This document shows positions 10,143 to 20,037 of a stretch of DNA of 64,000 bases, one piece after another (the stretch's first letter is position 1; every line of letters begins with the position of its first letter). Below the pieces are notes generated by a model. The model was not told the DNA's origin and ran no database searches. It was given only the letters and a program-made list of their open reading frames with translations. Position numbers and translations under genes: made by a program. The stretch comes from CAWHXG01 sp963833235 (GTDB taxonomy: Bacteria; Pseudomonadota; Alphaproteobacteria; Rhodobacterales; Rhodobacteraceae), in assembly GCA_963833235.1 (NCBI GenBank), contig CAWHXG010000001.1, positions 744,001-808,000 of the forward strand, written 5' to 3'.

Positions 10143-11147
10143 ATGAAGATCGCCCCCCTCGCCGCCGCTCTCGGCTGCCTCGCCCTGCCGGCCCTCGCGC
10201 AGAGCGAGGCCGCCTCGGTGATCTACGTCTCGCCGAACCCCATCGGCATCAACCAGTTCCTGCAGCTCGGCGCCGAGGGCACGCGGCAGGTGGCCGAGGA
10301 GCTGGGGCTCGAGGCGCGGGTCTTCGAGAGCTCGGACCCGACGGTGAAGCTGCAGAACCTCGAGGCCGCGGCGCAGGAGGCCGACATCGTCGTGGCCATC
10401 ACCTTCGAGTTCAACGAGATCCTCGGCCAGGTCGCCGTCGACAATCCGCAGACGGATTTCCTGCAGGTCGACAGCTGCGCACCGAACCCGCCGCCGAATG
10501 TGTACTGTATCGTCTTCAGAGAGTACGAAACGGCCTTCCTCGCCGGCGCCGGCGCGGCGCTGACCACCCAGACGGGGCGGGTGGGCGCCATCGGCGCGAT
10601 CGATATCCCGTTCCTGCATCGCTACACCGATGCGTTCGCCGCCGGTGCGCGCCACGTGAACCCCGACATCGACATCGCGCCGACCCTCTGGATCGGTGGC
10701 GACAATCCCTTTGCCGATCCCGCCCGCGGCCAGCAGCGCGCCATCGCGATGGCCTCGGGCGGGACGGACAGGATCCTCGCCGCCGCGTCCGGCTCCAACG
10801 GCGGGGTCTTCCGCGCGGTCGAGGATTTTCCGGGCGCGGCAGCCTACGGCGTCGACGTGAACCAGTGCCCCCAGGCGCCCGGCGCGGTGATGGACAATGT
10901 CGAGAAGAACACCGACGTCGCGGTGATACTGGGCGTGCGCGGCATCGTCGAGGGCACGCAGCCGCAGATCGCGGCGCTCGGGCTCGACGATGGCGGGATG
11001 GGCCTGACCGGGCTGGCGGAGGGCGCCGGCGACAGCGGCTGCCTGATCGCCGACTACCCCGAGGCGATGGAGGCGCTGGCCGCCCTGCGCCAGGAGATCA
11101 TCGACGGGACCGTGACGGTCGAGGACCCGATGCAGGCCGGCCAGTAG
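10143..11147 (+). CDS. BMP-family nucleoside-type ABC substrate-binding protein
   Basis: 334 residues with signal peptide MKIAPLAAALGCLALPALAQ, so periplasmic. It has the Bmp/Med (PnrA-like) pattern: two-domain binding protein with FREYETAFLAGAGAALTT and GRVGAIGAIDIPFLHRYTDAFAAGA. There is no lipobox cysteine at the cleavage site. BMP-type proteins usually bind purine nucleosides. It heads an operon of double ATPase, two permeases and a nucleoside hydrolase, which supports nucleoside import. A strong ribosome binding site (GGAAGGAG) precedes the ATG. Confidence 0.88.
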   Translation: MKIAPLAAALGCLALPALAQSEAASVIYVSPNPIGINQFLQLGAEGTRQVAEELGLEARVFESSDPTVKLQNLEAAAQEADIVVAITFEFNEILGQVAVDNPQTDFLQVDSCAPNPPPNVYCIVFREYETAFLAGAGAALTTQTGRVGAIGAIDIPFLHRYTDAFAAGARHVNPDIDIAPTLWIGGDNPFADPARGQQRAIAMASGGTDRILAAASGSNGGVFRAVEDFPGAAAYGVDVNQCPQAPGAVMDNVEKNTDVAVILGVRGIVEGTQPQIAALGLDDGGMGLTGLAEGAGDSGCLIADYPEAMEALAALRQEIIDGTVTVEDPMQAGQ

Positions 11148-11156
11148 GGGCTGGCC

Positions 11157-12671
11157 TTGGACTGGGCGCTGCAGGCCATCGGGCTGACGAAACGCTACGG
11201 CCCGGTGCTGGCCAACGAGGGCGTCGACCTGCGGGTGCGCCCCGGAGAGGTCCATGCCGTCATGGGCGAGAACGGCGCGGGCAAGTCGACACTGATGGCG
11301 ATGCTCTACGGCCTGGTGCAGCCAGATGAAGGCAGGCTGCTCCTGCACGGCCGCGCCCGACGCTTCGGCTCGCCGCTCGATGCCATCGAGGCGGGGATGG
11401 GCATGGTCCACCAGGCCTTCCAGCTCTTCGAGGAGCTCACCGTCTGGGAGAACGTCGTCTACGGCGCTGAGCCGCGGCGGGGCCCCTGGCTCGACCGCCG
11501 CCGTGCGCGCGTGGAGGTGGCGGCGCTGGCGGAGCGGCACGGCCTGCAGGTGGAGACCGGCGCCCTGATCCGCGAACTCCCCGTGGGCATCCGCCAGCGG
11601 GTCGAGATCCTCAAGGCCCTCTACCGCGACGCAAGCGTGCTGATCCTCGACGAGCCGACCGCCGTGCTGACCCCCGGCGAGCGGGATGCGCTCTTCGCCG
11701 TGCTGCGTTCCCTGCGCGCCGACGGGCGGACGATCCTGCTGGTCACCCACAAGCTGGCCGAAGTCATGGAGATCTCCGACCACGTGACCGTGCTGCGCCG
11801 GGGCCGGGTGGTGGCGCGGACGGCCACGGCCGAAAGTAGCGAGGCCCAGATCGCGGCCGCGATGACCGGCCGCGCGGCGTATCCGGAGCTGCGCCGCACG
11901 CCGGCCGCCCCCGGCGCGCCGGTCCTGCGGGTGACCGAGCTGACCGTTGGACGGGGGCCGAAGCCTGCGCTGCGCACCGTCTCCTTTGCCGTGCGGGCGG
12001 GCGAGATCGTCGGCATCGCGGGCGTCGCCGGCAACGGGCAGGACGCGCTGGTTCAGGCGATAATCGGACTGCGCCCCGTCGCTTCGGGCCGGGTGCGCCT
12101 TGACGAGCACGACATCACCGCTGTGCCGGTCGCACGGGCCCGCGCCGCCGGCATCGCCTACATCCCCGAGGATCGCGCTGCGACCGGCACTGCGGCGGGC
12201 GCCAGCGCTGCGGACAACCTGCTGATGGGGCGGCAGGGGGAGGCGGGGCTGAGCCGCCGCGGCATTCTGCGAGGGAACGCCATCCTTGTCCGGGCCCGCC
12301 GCCTGATCGCCCGGAACGACGTGCGCATCGCCTCGGAGCACGTGGCCGTGGGCACGCTTTCGGGCGGCAACCTGCAAAAGATCGTCGTTGCCCGCGAGCT
12401 CGACCGGGGTGCCGCGCTGCTGATCGCCGAACAACCGACGCGGGGGGTCGACGTTGGCGCGATCGAGGCGATCCATGCCCGCCTCATTGCCGAGCGCGAC
12501 GCTGGGCGCGCGGTGCTGCTCGTCTCGGCTGAGCTGTCGGAGATCCTCGCGCTCTCGGATCGGGTCCTGGTGATGTACGAGGGCCGCATCCTCGCGGAGA
12601 TGCCGGTGGCCGAGGCCAGCCAGGAACGGCTGGGACCGCTGATGGCCGGGCAGGTCGAGGCGGCGGCATGA
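11157..12671 (+). CDS. Nucleoside/sugar-type ABC importer, double ATPase
   Basis: 504 residues with two fused ATPase domains, as in RbsA/YufO-type importers. Domain 1 has Walker A GENGAGKST, MVHQAFQLFEELTVWENV and Walker B LILDEPTAVLTP. Domain 2 has a relaxed Walker A (GVAGNGQDAL) as is usual in this family, signature LSGGNLQK and Walker B LLIAEQPTRGVD. It powers uptake with the two permeases downstream. The start appears to be TTG at 11157, nine bases after the binding-protein stop, with AGGGG before it. Its stop overlaps the next start (ATGA). Confidence 0.92.
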   Translation: MDWALQAIGLTKRYGPVLANEGVDLRVRPGEVHAVMGENGAGKSTLMAMLYGLVQPDEGRLLLHGRARRFGSPLDAIEAGMGMVHQAFQLFEELTVWENVVYGAEPRRGPWLDRRRARVEVAALAERHGLQVETGALIRELPVGIRQRVEILKALYRDASVLILDEPTAVLTPGERDALFAVLRSLRADGRTILLVTHKLAEVMEISDHVTVLRRGRVVARTATAESSEAQIAAAMTGRAAYPELRRTPAAPGAPVLRVTELTVGRGPKPALRTVSFAVRAGEIVGIAGVAGNGQDALVQAIIGLRPVASGRVRLDEHDITAVPVARARAAGIAYIPEDRAATGTAAGASAADNLLMGRQGEAGLSRRGILRGNAILVRARRLIARNDVRIASEHVAVGTLSGGNLQKIVVARELDRGAALLIAEQPTRGVDVGAIEAIHARLIAERDAGRAVLLVSAELSEILALSDRVLVMYEGRILAEMPVAEASQERLGPLMAGQVEAAA

Positions 12672-13702
12672 GGGCGCTGATCGGCGCGGTCCGCCCCGGC
12701 CCGGTTTTGCCCGCGATCCTCGTGGGGCTGGCGATCGGGGCGCTGATGCTGCTGGCCGCAGGCGACGATCCGCTGGCTGCCTACCGCGAGATCGCCGTGG
12801 GCGCGCTGGCGCCCCGCAACTGGTCGAACACGCTCGGCTGGGCGATACCGCTCGCCGGCATGGCGCTAGCCCTGGCGATCCCGCTGCGGGGCGGCATGGT
12901 CAATCTCGGCGGCGACGGGCAGATCGCGCTCGGTGGCTTCACCGCGGCGATCGTGTCCACGGCCCTGGCGGCGCTCGTGCCGCTGCCCGGGCCCCTGCTG
13001 GCGCTCGCGGCCCTTTTGGCGGCGATGGCCGCGGGCGGGCTCTGGGCGGCGCTGGCCGCCGTGGGGCAGACCCGGCTGGGCATCCCGATGCTCGTCAGTT
13101 CGCTCCTGCTTTCCTATCCCGCCATCGCGCTGACCGCCTGGGCCACGGGATTTCCGCTGCGCGACACCTCGACAGGGCTGACCCAGACGCGCCCCATCCC
13201 CGACGGCGCGATCCTGCCCGATCTTCTCGGCCCGGTCAGCACCGGCGTGGTGATCTTGGCGCTGCTCGTGGTGGCGGTGATCTTCGTCGATCGGCGGACG
13301 GTCGCGGGGTACGAGCTGCGCATGCGCGGACTGAACGCGCGCTTTGCCGAATACGGCGGCGTGCGGACGGCGCGGCAGACGATCCTCACCATGTTCGCCA
13401 GCGGCGCCATCGCTGGGCTGGTGGGCGCCATCGTCGTGCTGGAGGTGCATCATCGCTACCAGACCGGGGCGCTCGTCTCCCCCGGCTATACCTGGTCGGG
13501 GCTGATGGCGGCGCTGCTGGCGGGCGGCAGCCCGGCCAAGGCGGTGCTTGCGGGCCTCTTCTTCGCGGCGCTGGAGACGGGCGGCTTTGCCATGCAGCGC
13601 GCGATTCAGGTGCCGCGCGAGCTTTCGGTGGTGCTGCAAGCGATCATCATCCTCTTCGTCTCGCTGCGCTACGGCGGCTTGCGATGGGGCGGCGGGCGAT
13701 GA
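12668..13702 (+). CDS. ABC importer permease 1 (BMP/nucleoside type)
   Basis: 344 residues with about nine to ten hydrophobic segments, a BPD_transp_2 family inner membrane permease of the YufP kind. It begins with a span (LPAILVGLAIGALMLLA) and carries the cytoplasmic loop GLNARFAEYGGV typical of these permeases, which contacts the ATPase. It overlaps the ATPase gene by four bases and the next permease by four bases (ATGA at 13699). Confidence 0.9.
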   Translation: MRALIGAVRPGPVLPAILVGLAIGALMLLAAGDDPLAAYREIAVGALAPRNWSNTLGWAIPLAGMALALAIPLRGGMVNLGGDGQIALGGFTAAIVSTALAALVPLPGPLLALAALLAAMAAGGLWAALAAVGQTRLGIPMLVSSLLLSYPAIALTAWATGFPLRDTSTGLTQTRPIPDGAILPDLLGPVSTGVVILALLVVAVIFVDRRTVAGYELRMRGLNARFAEYGGVRTARQTILTMFASGAIAGLVGAIVVLEVHHRYQTGALVSPGYTWSGLMAALLAGGSPAKAVLAGLFFAALETGGFAMQRAIQVPRELSVVLQAIIILFVSLRYGGLRWGGGR

Positions 13703-14586
13703 TCAACGCCTTCACCGTGGGCACCACCATCCAGGGGATGACGCCCGTCCTGCTGGCGGCGCTGGCGGGCGTGATCTGCGGGCGCGTGGGCATCTTCAAC
13801 ATCGCGCTGGAGGGCAAGATCCTGGTCGGCGCCTTCTTCGCCATCGCCGGCAGCTATGCCAGCGGGTCGGCGCTGGCGGGCGTCGCGGCAGGCGTCGCGG
13901 CCACGATGCTCTTCTCGACCATCCTCGCCTTCGGGGCCACGCGCTTTCGCGGCGACGCCATCGTGATCTGCATCGGGATGAACCTTCTAGCCGCCGGCCT
14001 CACCGCCTACCTTCTGCGCGAGATGTTCGGACAGGCCGGGGTCTTCGCCGACCCCGCCATCGTCGAGGTGGACAGGATCGTGATCCCGGCCATTGCGAAT
14101 ACGCCCTGGATCGGCTGGGTCCTGTCGCGCCAGACGCCGATCACCTATGCGGCGTGGGTGCTGGTGGCGGTCGTCACGCTGGTGCTCTTCCGCACTCCGC
14201 TGGGGCTGCGGCTGCGGGGTATCGGGCAGAACCCCGGCGCGGCGCAGACGTTGGGGGTGAACGTGGCGCAGTTGCAGGTCTGGACGGTCCTTGCCGCCGG
14301 CGCGCTCTGCGGGCTTGCCGGGGCGCAGCTTTCGCTCGGCACGGTGGGCATCTTCGCGGAGGGCATGAGCGCCGGGCGCGGCTGGATCGCGGTCGTCGCG
14401 GTGATGCTGGCGCGGGATCATCCCGTCTGGGCGGCGCTGGCCTGCCTGCTCTTCGCGGTGGCCGACACAGTGTCGGTCCAATTCCAGGCGCAAGGGCTGC
14501 CGAACCAGCTGACGGATGCGTTTCCCTATGTGATGACGCTGCTCGCCCTGGTGATCGGGGCGCTGCGCCGCCGCCGCGTCGAATGA
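13699..14586 (+). CDS. ABC importer permease 2 (BMP/nucleoside type)
   Basis: 295 residues with about eight membrane spans, the YufQ-like partner permease. Seen: NIALEGKILVGAFFA, the coupling loop LRGIGQNPGAAQTLGV and LAGAQLSLG. The start at 13699 overlaps the previous stop in an ATGA; an ATG at 13684 in the same frame is less likely. It ends ten bases before the nucleoside hydrolase gene. Confidence 0.9.
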   Translation: MINAFTVGTTIQGMTPVLLAALAGVICGRVGIFNIALEGKILVGAFFAIAGSYASGSALAGVAAGVAATMLFSTILAFGATRFRGDAIVICIGMNLLAAGLTAYLLREMFGQAGVFADPAIVEVDRIVIPAIANTPWIGWVLSRQTPITYAAWVLVAVVTLVLFRTPLGLRLRGIGQNPGAAQTLGVNVAQLQVWTVLAAGALCGLAGAQLSLGTVGIFAEGMSAGRGWIAVVAVMLARDHPVWAALACLLFAVADTVSVQFQAQGLPNQLTDAFPYVMTLLALVIGALRRRRVE

Positions 14587-14596
14587 GGAAGATCCG

Positions 14597-15538
14597 ATGG
14601 CCCGCAAGATCCTGATCGACTGCGACACCGGCATCGACGATGCGCTGGCGCTTTATTACGCGGCTCGGCAGCCGGAGCTTGAGCTTCTGGCCGTGACCTG
14701 CGTCTCCGGCAACACGGACGTGGAGATCGCGGCCGAGAACAGCCTGGCGGTGCTGGAGCTGGCCGGTCGGGGCGACGTGCCGGTGGCCCTCGGCGCCGGC
14801 CGCTCCCTGTTGACGCCCTTCGTGCGGTCGGCGGATTTCGTGCACGGCACGAACGGGCTGGGCGGGGTCGTGCTGCCCGCGCCGCGGGGAAGCCCCGTTT
14901 CCATCCATGCGGCCGACTTCATCATCGACACGGTCAAGGCCGCACCGGGAGAGGTCACGCTCTGCGCCGTGGCGCCGCTGACGAACGTGGCGCTGGCCCT
15001 GGCGAAGGCTCCGGAGATCGCGGGCCTTATGCGCGAGATCGTCACGATGGGCTCGACGCTCGTGCATCCCGGCATCCACCGCGTGGCGCCGCCGATGGCG
15101 GATGCCAACTGGCTGAACGACCCCGAGGCCGCGCAGATCGTGCTGCAATCGGGCGCGCCGCTGACCGTGGTCGGGATGGACGTGACGATGCGGGCCATCC
15201 TGTCGCCCGCCGCCATGGCCGCGATCCGGGCGGAAGGCCCCGCCGCCGCCGGCACGCTGATGGACGCGACCGAATTCTATGCCGGCGCCTATGCCGGGAT
15301 GTACCCCGATCTGGGCGGCTGCGCGCTTCACGATCCGCTCGCGGTGGCCTGCGTCCATGCGCCGGAACTACTAACGCTTGAGCCGATGCGGCTCGACGTG
15401 GAGCTGGCCGGCCGCCTCTCTCGCGGCCAGGCCATCCCCGACAGGCGCCCGGGGGTCACGCCCAATTGCAGGGTCGCCATTGCGCTCGACGCGCCGGAGT
15501 TCCTTCGGCGCTTCCATTCGGCCCTCACCGCGCTTTAA
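14597..15538 (+). CDS. Inosine/uridine-preferring nucleoside hydrolase
   Basis: 313 residues. The N-terminal calcium-binding motif DCDTGIDDALAL is complete, followed by GNTDVEIAAENSLAVLELAG, NGLGG and, near the C-terminus, the HDPLAV motif with the conserved His-Asp. The enzyme splits the N-glycosidic bond of nucleosides to base and ribose. There is no signal peptide, so it acts in the cytoplasm on imported nucleosides. It is the last gene of the transport operon, with GAGGAAG before the ATG. Specificity (purine or pyrimidine) cannot be told from the sequence. Confidence 0.92.
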   Translation: MARKILIDCDTGIDDALALYYAARQPELELLAVTCVSGNTDVEIAAENSLAVLELAGRGDVPVALGAGRSLLTPFVRSADFVHGTNGLGGVVLPAPRGSPVSIHAADFIIDTVKAAPGEVTLCAVAPLTNVALALAKAPEIAGLMREIVTMGSTLVHPGIHRVAPPMADANWLNDPEAAQIVLQSGAPLTVVGMDVTMRAILSPAAMAAIRAEGPAAAGTLMDATEFYAGAYAGMYPDLGGCALHDPLAVACVHAPELLTLEPMRLDVELAGRLSRGQAIPDRRPGVTPNCRVAIALDAPEFLRRFHSALTAL

Positions 15539-15704
15539 GGACCCCCGCCGATGCCGCAGGATTGCCCGGCGTGTGCAAGGCCGCCTCGAACCCGGTACGA
15601 CAGCCCCATTCCCGACCGTCTGGCCTGCTATCGCAGGCTCATGCCGGGTAGCGGCGAGATTGCGTCCAAAAAACCGGCCGCCGATCGGATGGCCTGACCC
15701 TCGT

Positions 15705-16775
15705 TCAACCCTCGCCACTTCCCGCCAACTGGCCCATGGCGTCGATCCGGCCACCGAGCGTTATGGCAGCGGCGAGACCGCGGGACGCCGCCATCGCCAT
15801 CTGCGGCAGGATCATCCATTCCAGCGCCCAGGCAGCACCCGAGCGTTCCTGCTCGTGGATCAGCGCAGTGTGCATCCCTGCCAGCTGCACGGCATTGAAG
15901 CGCGCCAGTGTGACGAGCAGCTCTGCCAGGACGGGGTTCTTCTTGTGCGGCATGGCCGACGATCCGCCACCGCCCGAAAGCCGGATCTCGTCGACGCCCT
16001 GCTGGGCCATCAGGCAGATATCCTGCCCCATCTTTCCCAGCGTGCCGGAGATCAGCGAAAGGCACCCCGCGTAGTCGGCGACCCCGTCGCGCCGCGCATG
16101 CCAGGAGGCTGGCGGCACGGCCAGACCCAACGTGGCGGCGACGGACGCTGTGATCGCCTCCCCATCCGACCCCATGGCGGCACCGTCACCCACGGCGCCG
16201 CCGATCTGGACGATCTCCACCCGTGGCCGCACCTGCAATAGCCGCGTCCCGTGGTCCATCAGGGGCAAGCGCCAGGTTCGGATGCGGTCCGATACCCGGA
16301 TCGGCAGCGCCGCCTGCATGCGCGTGCGGCCTGTCATCTGGCAGGAGCCGACCGCGGCATCGAGCCGGACCAAGCCGGCCTCGAGGTGCTCGAGGCGGTT
16401 CGCGACCAGGGCGGAGACGTCCCGCAGGGTAAGTGCCAGTGCGGTATCCATCACGTCCTGAGATGTCGCGCCGGTGTGGACCATCGTCGGAAGCTCGGCG
16501 AAGCCCCTGATCTGCCGGACAAGGGCGGGGACCGGAACGCCATCCTGCGCCGTGCCCTGCGCAAGGTCGTCGATATCAGGTTTGAATCCGAGGATCGCCG
16601 CCGCGGTCCGGTCTGCCGCTTGCGCATCGACCTTGCCCACCGCGCCGAGGGCTCGGGTCCAGGCTGCTTCGAACGCCAGCATACGATCGATCTGCGTCTC
16701 CACCGACCATAGCGATGCGGCTTCGTCGTCGCCGAAGAGCCCGGAAAGCCACGGGTGGTCGAAGACGCCGATCAT
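15705..16775 (-). CDS. pcaB: 3-carboxy-cis,cis-muconate cycloisomerase
   Basis: 356 residues of the fumarase/aspartase superfamily. Seen: the superfamily signature GSSAMPHKKNPVLAE, the region PTMVHTGATSQDVMDTAL with the conserved His-Thr-Gly-Ala-Thr-Ser-Gln, and LMAQQGVDEIR. PcaB lactonises 3-carboxymuconate, the step after ring cleavage by protocatechuate 3,4-dioxygenase. It is intact, although the neighbouring pcaG, pcaH and pcaC genes upstream are not. About 200 bases separate it from the pcaG end. Confidence 0.92.
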   Translation of the reverse strand: MIGVFDHPWLSGLFGDDEAASLWSVETQIDRMLAFEAAWTRALGAVGKVDAQAADRTAAAILGFKPDIDDLAQGTAQDGVPVPALVRQIRGFAELPTMVHTGATSQDVMDTALALTLRDVSALVANRLEHLEAGLVRLDAAVGSCQMTGRTRMQAALPIRVSDRIRTWRLPLMDHGTRLLQVRPRVEIVQIGGAVGDGAAMGSDGEAITASVAATLGLAVPPASWHARRDGVADYAGCLSLISGTLGKMGQDICLMAQQGVDEIRLSGGGGSSAMPHKKNPVLAELLVTLARFNAVQLAGMHTALIHEQERSGAAWALEWMILPQMAMAASRGLAAAITLGGRIDAMGQLAGSGEG

Positions 16776-16975
16776 GAGAGAAATTCATGCAGGTGCGCGG
16801 GCCCGGGCGCTCTCATGCGCAGACCCTCGGTGCATACCGAATGCCGACATCCTCCAGACGTCCGAGGGCCGCTTTCACGATCAAGCCTGCCGAGGCCCGC
16901 AAGATTGAGAGCAGTCTGGACGCGTACGCATATCCTGAGATGAAGGGGGTCATCATGGCCTCGCCTCACATGTCG

Positions 16976-17579
16976 AGGAAGATCGTTTCCCGTGGGCCTT
17001 GCAGGTGGATGTCGAAGCGGTAGACGCACTCGCCGTCCGGCTCCGGCCAACAGGGTCGGCGACGCGGCTTCTGATGCTCGATCCGGCGTCAGGATCGGAT
17101 CCTCGGCATTCGCCTCGGCCTCGTCGGCGAAGTAGATCCGCGTATGCAGGCCGATGTTGATGCCGCGCGCCACGATCCAGACCGTGATGTGCGGCGCCTG
17201 CATGCGCCCGTCGGGCTAGGGCGACGCGGCCCGGGCTTCACCGTCTCGAACCGATACGCGCCGGTCTCCATATCCGCCGGCGACGCGGCCCCAGCCGGTG
17301 AAGTTCGGATCCGCGCCCCGCCTTGCCGGCGGAAACGGCCCGCCGCGTCCGCCTGCCAGATCTCGATCATCGCGTCGCGCAGCGGCATGCCGGTTCCGTC
17401 GAGGACAGCGCCCGTGACGATGATCTCCTCGCCCGTCACCGGTCCGGTCTTCATCGAGGTGCCAAGGTCGGCTTCCGCAGACGTCGCGAATGCCCGGCGA
17501 AGTTCGGCGTGCAGCCGATATGGACGTACGGCCCCGCCGTCTGGCTCGGGCTTTCCTTCAGGTATCGAGATCGCTGCAT
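16976..17579 (-). pseudogene. pcaG: Protocatechuate 3,4-dioxygenase alpha subunit, frameshifted
   Basis: All parts of PcaG are recognisable but in different frames. The start (ATG at 17579, GGGAGGG before it) gives YLKESPSQTAGPYVHIG and TPNFAG. A shift near 17.5 kb leads to GAVLDGTGMPLRDAMIEIWQ and DMETGAYRFETVKPG. Another near 17.2 kb gives APHITVWIVARGINIGLHTR, and further shifts near 17.05-17.1 kb reach the normal end FDIHLQGPRETIFLDM. The total length, about 600 bases, is that of an intact gene. At least three indels are needed. PcaG with PcaH opens the ring of protocatechuate; PcaH carries the iron ligands. Either decay or sequencing error explains this. Confidence 0.85.
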
Positions 17580-18366
17580 CAAAGTCCCTCCCGCCGATTC
17601 TCGAACATCGTTTGCCGCCGCCCGCGCAGCACGATGTCGAACCTGTAGGCAAGGGCATCCATCGGCACGGTGCGGTCCATGTCGAGCGGCGCGATCAGCG
17701 CCTCGATGCCGCCTGCGATCGGTGATCGCGCCCACGATGGGGCAGAGCGGGATCAGCGGATCGCCCTCGAAATACATCTGGGTGATGAGCCGTTGGGCAA
17801 AGCCGTGGCCGAAGACCGAAAAATGGATATGCGCCGGGCGCCAGTCGTTCATCGCCGTTGGGCCAGGGGTAGGGACCGGGCTCGATGGTGCGGAACTCGT
17901 AGGAGCCGTCCTCCCCGGTGATGGTCCGCCCGCAGCCGCCGAAATTCGGGTCGAGCGGCGGCAAGATAGCTTTCCTTCGCGATGCCGATAGCGCCCGCCG
18001 GCATTGGCCTGCCAGACCTCGACCAGCGCACGGGCACCGGCGTGCCGAACTCGTCATCACCCGCCCATGCACGATGATGCGGGGGCCGACGGCGCTTTCC
18101 CGTCGGCGGCGAAATTGTGGATCAGATCGTTGTCGAGCGGGCCGAGGATGTCGTGCCCGAAGACTGGGCCGGTCTCTTCGCGAGAGCGAGGTCGGGAACG
18201 ACAGCAGCGGCCGCCTGCGGCGACTGCGGTGCACGCTGGTCTTGTAGGGCGGCTTAAGCGCCGGAGGGTGCCAGCCGCGGTCGCGGTTGACGGAACCGTT
18301 GCGCGACGATCCAGCCGCGGGTCCGGGGTTCTTCGGCGCGGAACCGTTCGCCGTGACCTCACTCAT
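17579..18366 (-). pseudogene. pcaH: Protocatechuate 3,4-dioxygenase beta subunit, frameshifted
   Basis: PcaH is spread over several frames. The ATG at 18366 gives RDRGWHPPALKPPYKTSV; then TGPVFGHDILGPLDNDLI in a second frame; GPRIIVHGRV; then DPNFGGCGRTITGEDGSYEFRT; then DWRPAHIHFSVFGHGF and LITQMYFEGDPLIPLCPI in another frame, with the normal end RRQTMFENRREGL. The iron-binding Tyr/His region (RPAHIHFSVFG) is still present. At least four indels are needed to restore it. The stop overlaps the pcaG start (TGATG) and the start overlaps the end of pcaC, so the operon joints are intact. Confidence 0.85.
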
Positions 18367-18746
18367 GTTCCGCCTCCATCTCGGCATAGGTCCGCTTGGC
18401 CAGCTTGATTGCATGGTTCGCACGCGGCACGCCGGCATAGACCGCGACGTGCAGGAACGCCTCGCATCACGTCCGTCGGGCTGGCCCCGGTGTTCGGGCG
18501 GTGGCGCGGATATGCATCGGGATTTCCTCGAAATTGCCCGTCGCCGCCAGCAGGGCCAGCGTCAGCATCGATCGCTCGCGCCGGCTGATCGCGTTCGACG
18601 CCCAGACCGTGCCCCAGGCCCCTTCGGTGATGAGCTCCTGGAACGGCGCGTCGAAGTGCGGTCGCCGCGGCCTCCGCCCGGTCCACATGCGCGTCGCCGA
18701 GGACCGCCCGTCGGGTCGCCATGCCGGCTTCGTATCTGTCGGTCAT
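18359..18746 (-). pseudogene. pcaC: 4-carboxymuconolactone decarboxylase, frameshifted
   Basis: The start (ATG at 18746) gives MTDRYEAGMATRRAVLGDAHVDRAEA; a shift leads to FDAPFQELITEGAWGTVW and LTLALLAATGNFEEIPMHIRAT; another leads to TGASPTDV, and the normal end AEMEAEHE is reached in a further frame at 18359. The total length (about 129 codons) is that of a normal PcaC, so no large deletion occurred. PcaC removes CO2 from 4-carboxymuconolactone in the beta-ketoadipate pathway. The stop overlaps the pcaH start. Confidence 0.82.
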
Positions 18747-18837
18747 GCGCCTGCTCCTCCGCATCGTTGCTCCACTCGACCGGTCGTCATGGGCGGTTGC
18801 GGCAATGCCGCCCCCCGCTTCGCATCTCGATCACCCT

Positions 18838-20025
18838 TCAGGCATAAAGCGGCAGCCCCACATAGTTCTCGGCCATGGCCCGCGACGCGGCCTCCGACTG
18901 CCGGATATACTCGAACTCGGCGCGCTGCATCTTCAGCTCGAACGGCGAATGGTCCGGGAACTGGTGCATCAGCGTCGAAAGCCACCACGAGAACCGCTCG
19001 ACCTTCCAGACCCGCGCAAGAACGGTTTCGGAGTAGGCGTCAGATACCTCGTGTTGCCGTTCTCGTAGCGTTCGATCAGCGCGCGTGTAGAGGATGCGGA
19101 CGTCTGCCACAGCAGTGTTCAGCCCCTTGGCTCCGGTCGGCGGCACGATATGCGCCGCATCGCCGCACAGGAACATGTCGCCCCAGCGCATCGGCTCGGT
19201 CACGAAGGACCGCAGCGGCGCGATCGACTTCTCGATCGAAGGACCGGTCTGCAGATCGGCGGCATATTCGGGCCGATGCGAAGGGCGAGTTCCTCCCAGA
19301 ACCGATCGTCGGACCATTCGGCGATATCGTCGCCCGCATCGCATTGCACGTAGTAGCGGCTTCGCGTGTTCGATGCGCATCGAGCAGAGCGCGAAGCCAC
19401 GGTCGTGGTTGGCGTAGATCAGCTCGTGGCTGACCGGCGCCTGCTCGGTCAGGATGCCGAGCCAGCCGAACGGATAGATGCGCTCGTAGGTCCGAAGGAC
19501 CTCGGCCGGAATTGCATTGCGCGAGACCCCGCGAAACCCGTCGCATCCGGCGATATAGTCGCAGTTCACGCGCATCCGCTGGCAGTCGAGCGTAAAGTTG
19601 ACGCAAGGTCGGTCTGCCTTCAGGTCCGTCGGAACGACATCGTCAACGCCAAGATAGAACGATGCACCATCCGCCGCGCGGCGGGCGAACAGATCTTTCG
19701 TTACCTCGGTCTGGCCATAGACCATCGCCGTCTTCCCCGTCAGACCCTCGATGTCGATCCGGTGGCGCTCTCCATCGAAGGCAAGTTCGAACCCCGAGTG
19801 CAGCAGGCCCTCCCGCACGAGCCTATCGCCAACGCCGGCGTCGACCAGGGCATCGACCGTCCCCTGCTCGAGAACCCCGGCGCGAATGCGGCCTTCGATA
19901 TGGTCACGATCCTGACGGTCGAGAAGAATGGAATCGATGCCGGCATAGGCCAGGAGCTGGGAAAGTAGAAGGCCCGCCGGACCGGACCCGATGATGCAGA
20001 CGGAGGTCTCTAGAATGCGCGTCAT
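18838..20025 (-). CDS. pobA: 4-hydroxybenzoate 3-monooxygenase, with two shifted patches
   Basis: 395 residues, FAD-dependent aromatic hydroxylase making protocatechuate from 4-hydroxybenzoate. Seen: FAD motif CIIGSGPAGLLLSQLL at the start, ILLDRQDRDHIEGRIRAGVLEQGT, and the second FAD motif GDAAHIVPPTGAKGLN. The frame is open throughout, but two internal patches are out of frame. Near 19.26-19.38 kb the family-like sequence (TRSRYYVQ, EWSDDRFWEELALR) is in another frame, and again near 19.03-19.09 kb (ALIERYENGN). So two compensating pairs of indels scramble about 60 residues. The protein as written is probably not functional, or the indels are errors. It starts 13 bases after the dctM stop. 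Confidence 0.88.
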   Translation of the reverse strand: MTRILETSVCIIGSGPAGLLLSQLLAYAGIDSILLDRQDRDHIEGRIRAGVLEQGTVDALVDAGVGDRLVREGLLHSGFELAFDGERHRIDIEGLTGKTAMVYGQTEVTKDLFARRAADGASFYLGVDDVVPTDLKADRPCVNFTLDCQRMRVNCDYIAGCDGFRGVSRNAIPAEVLRTYERIYPFGWLGILTEQAPVSHELIYANHDRGFALCSMRIEHAKPLLRAMRCGRRYRRMVRRSVLGGTRPSHRPEYAADLQTGPSIEKSIAPLRSFVTEPMRWGDMFLCGDAAHIVPPTGAKGLNTAVADVRILYTRADRTLRERQHEVSDAYSETVLARVWKVERFSWWLSTLMHQFPDHSPFELKMQRAEFEYIRQSEAASRAMAENYVGLPLYA

Positions 20026-20037
20026 GAACTGCTCCGG

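Noticed and set aside
9807..12476. Long open frame (889 codons) on the minus strand across the binding-protein and ATPase genes
   Set aside because: Its translation is His/Arg/Asp-rich without domains, and it covers parts of three clear genes on the other strand.
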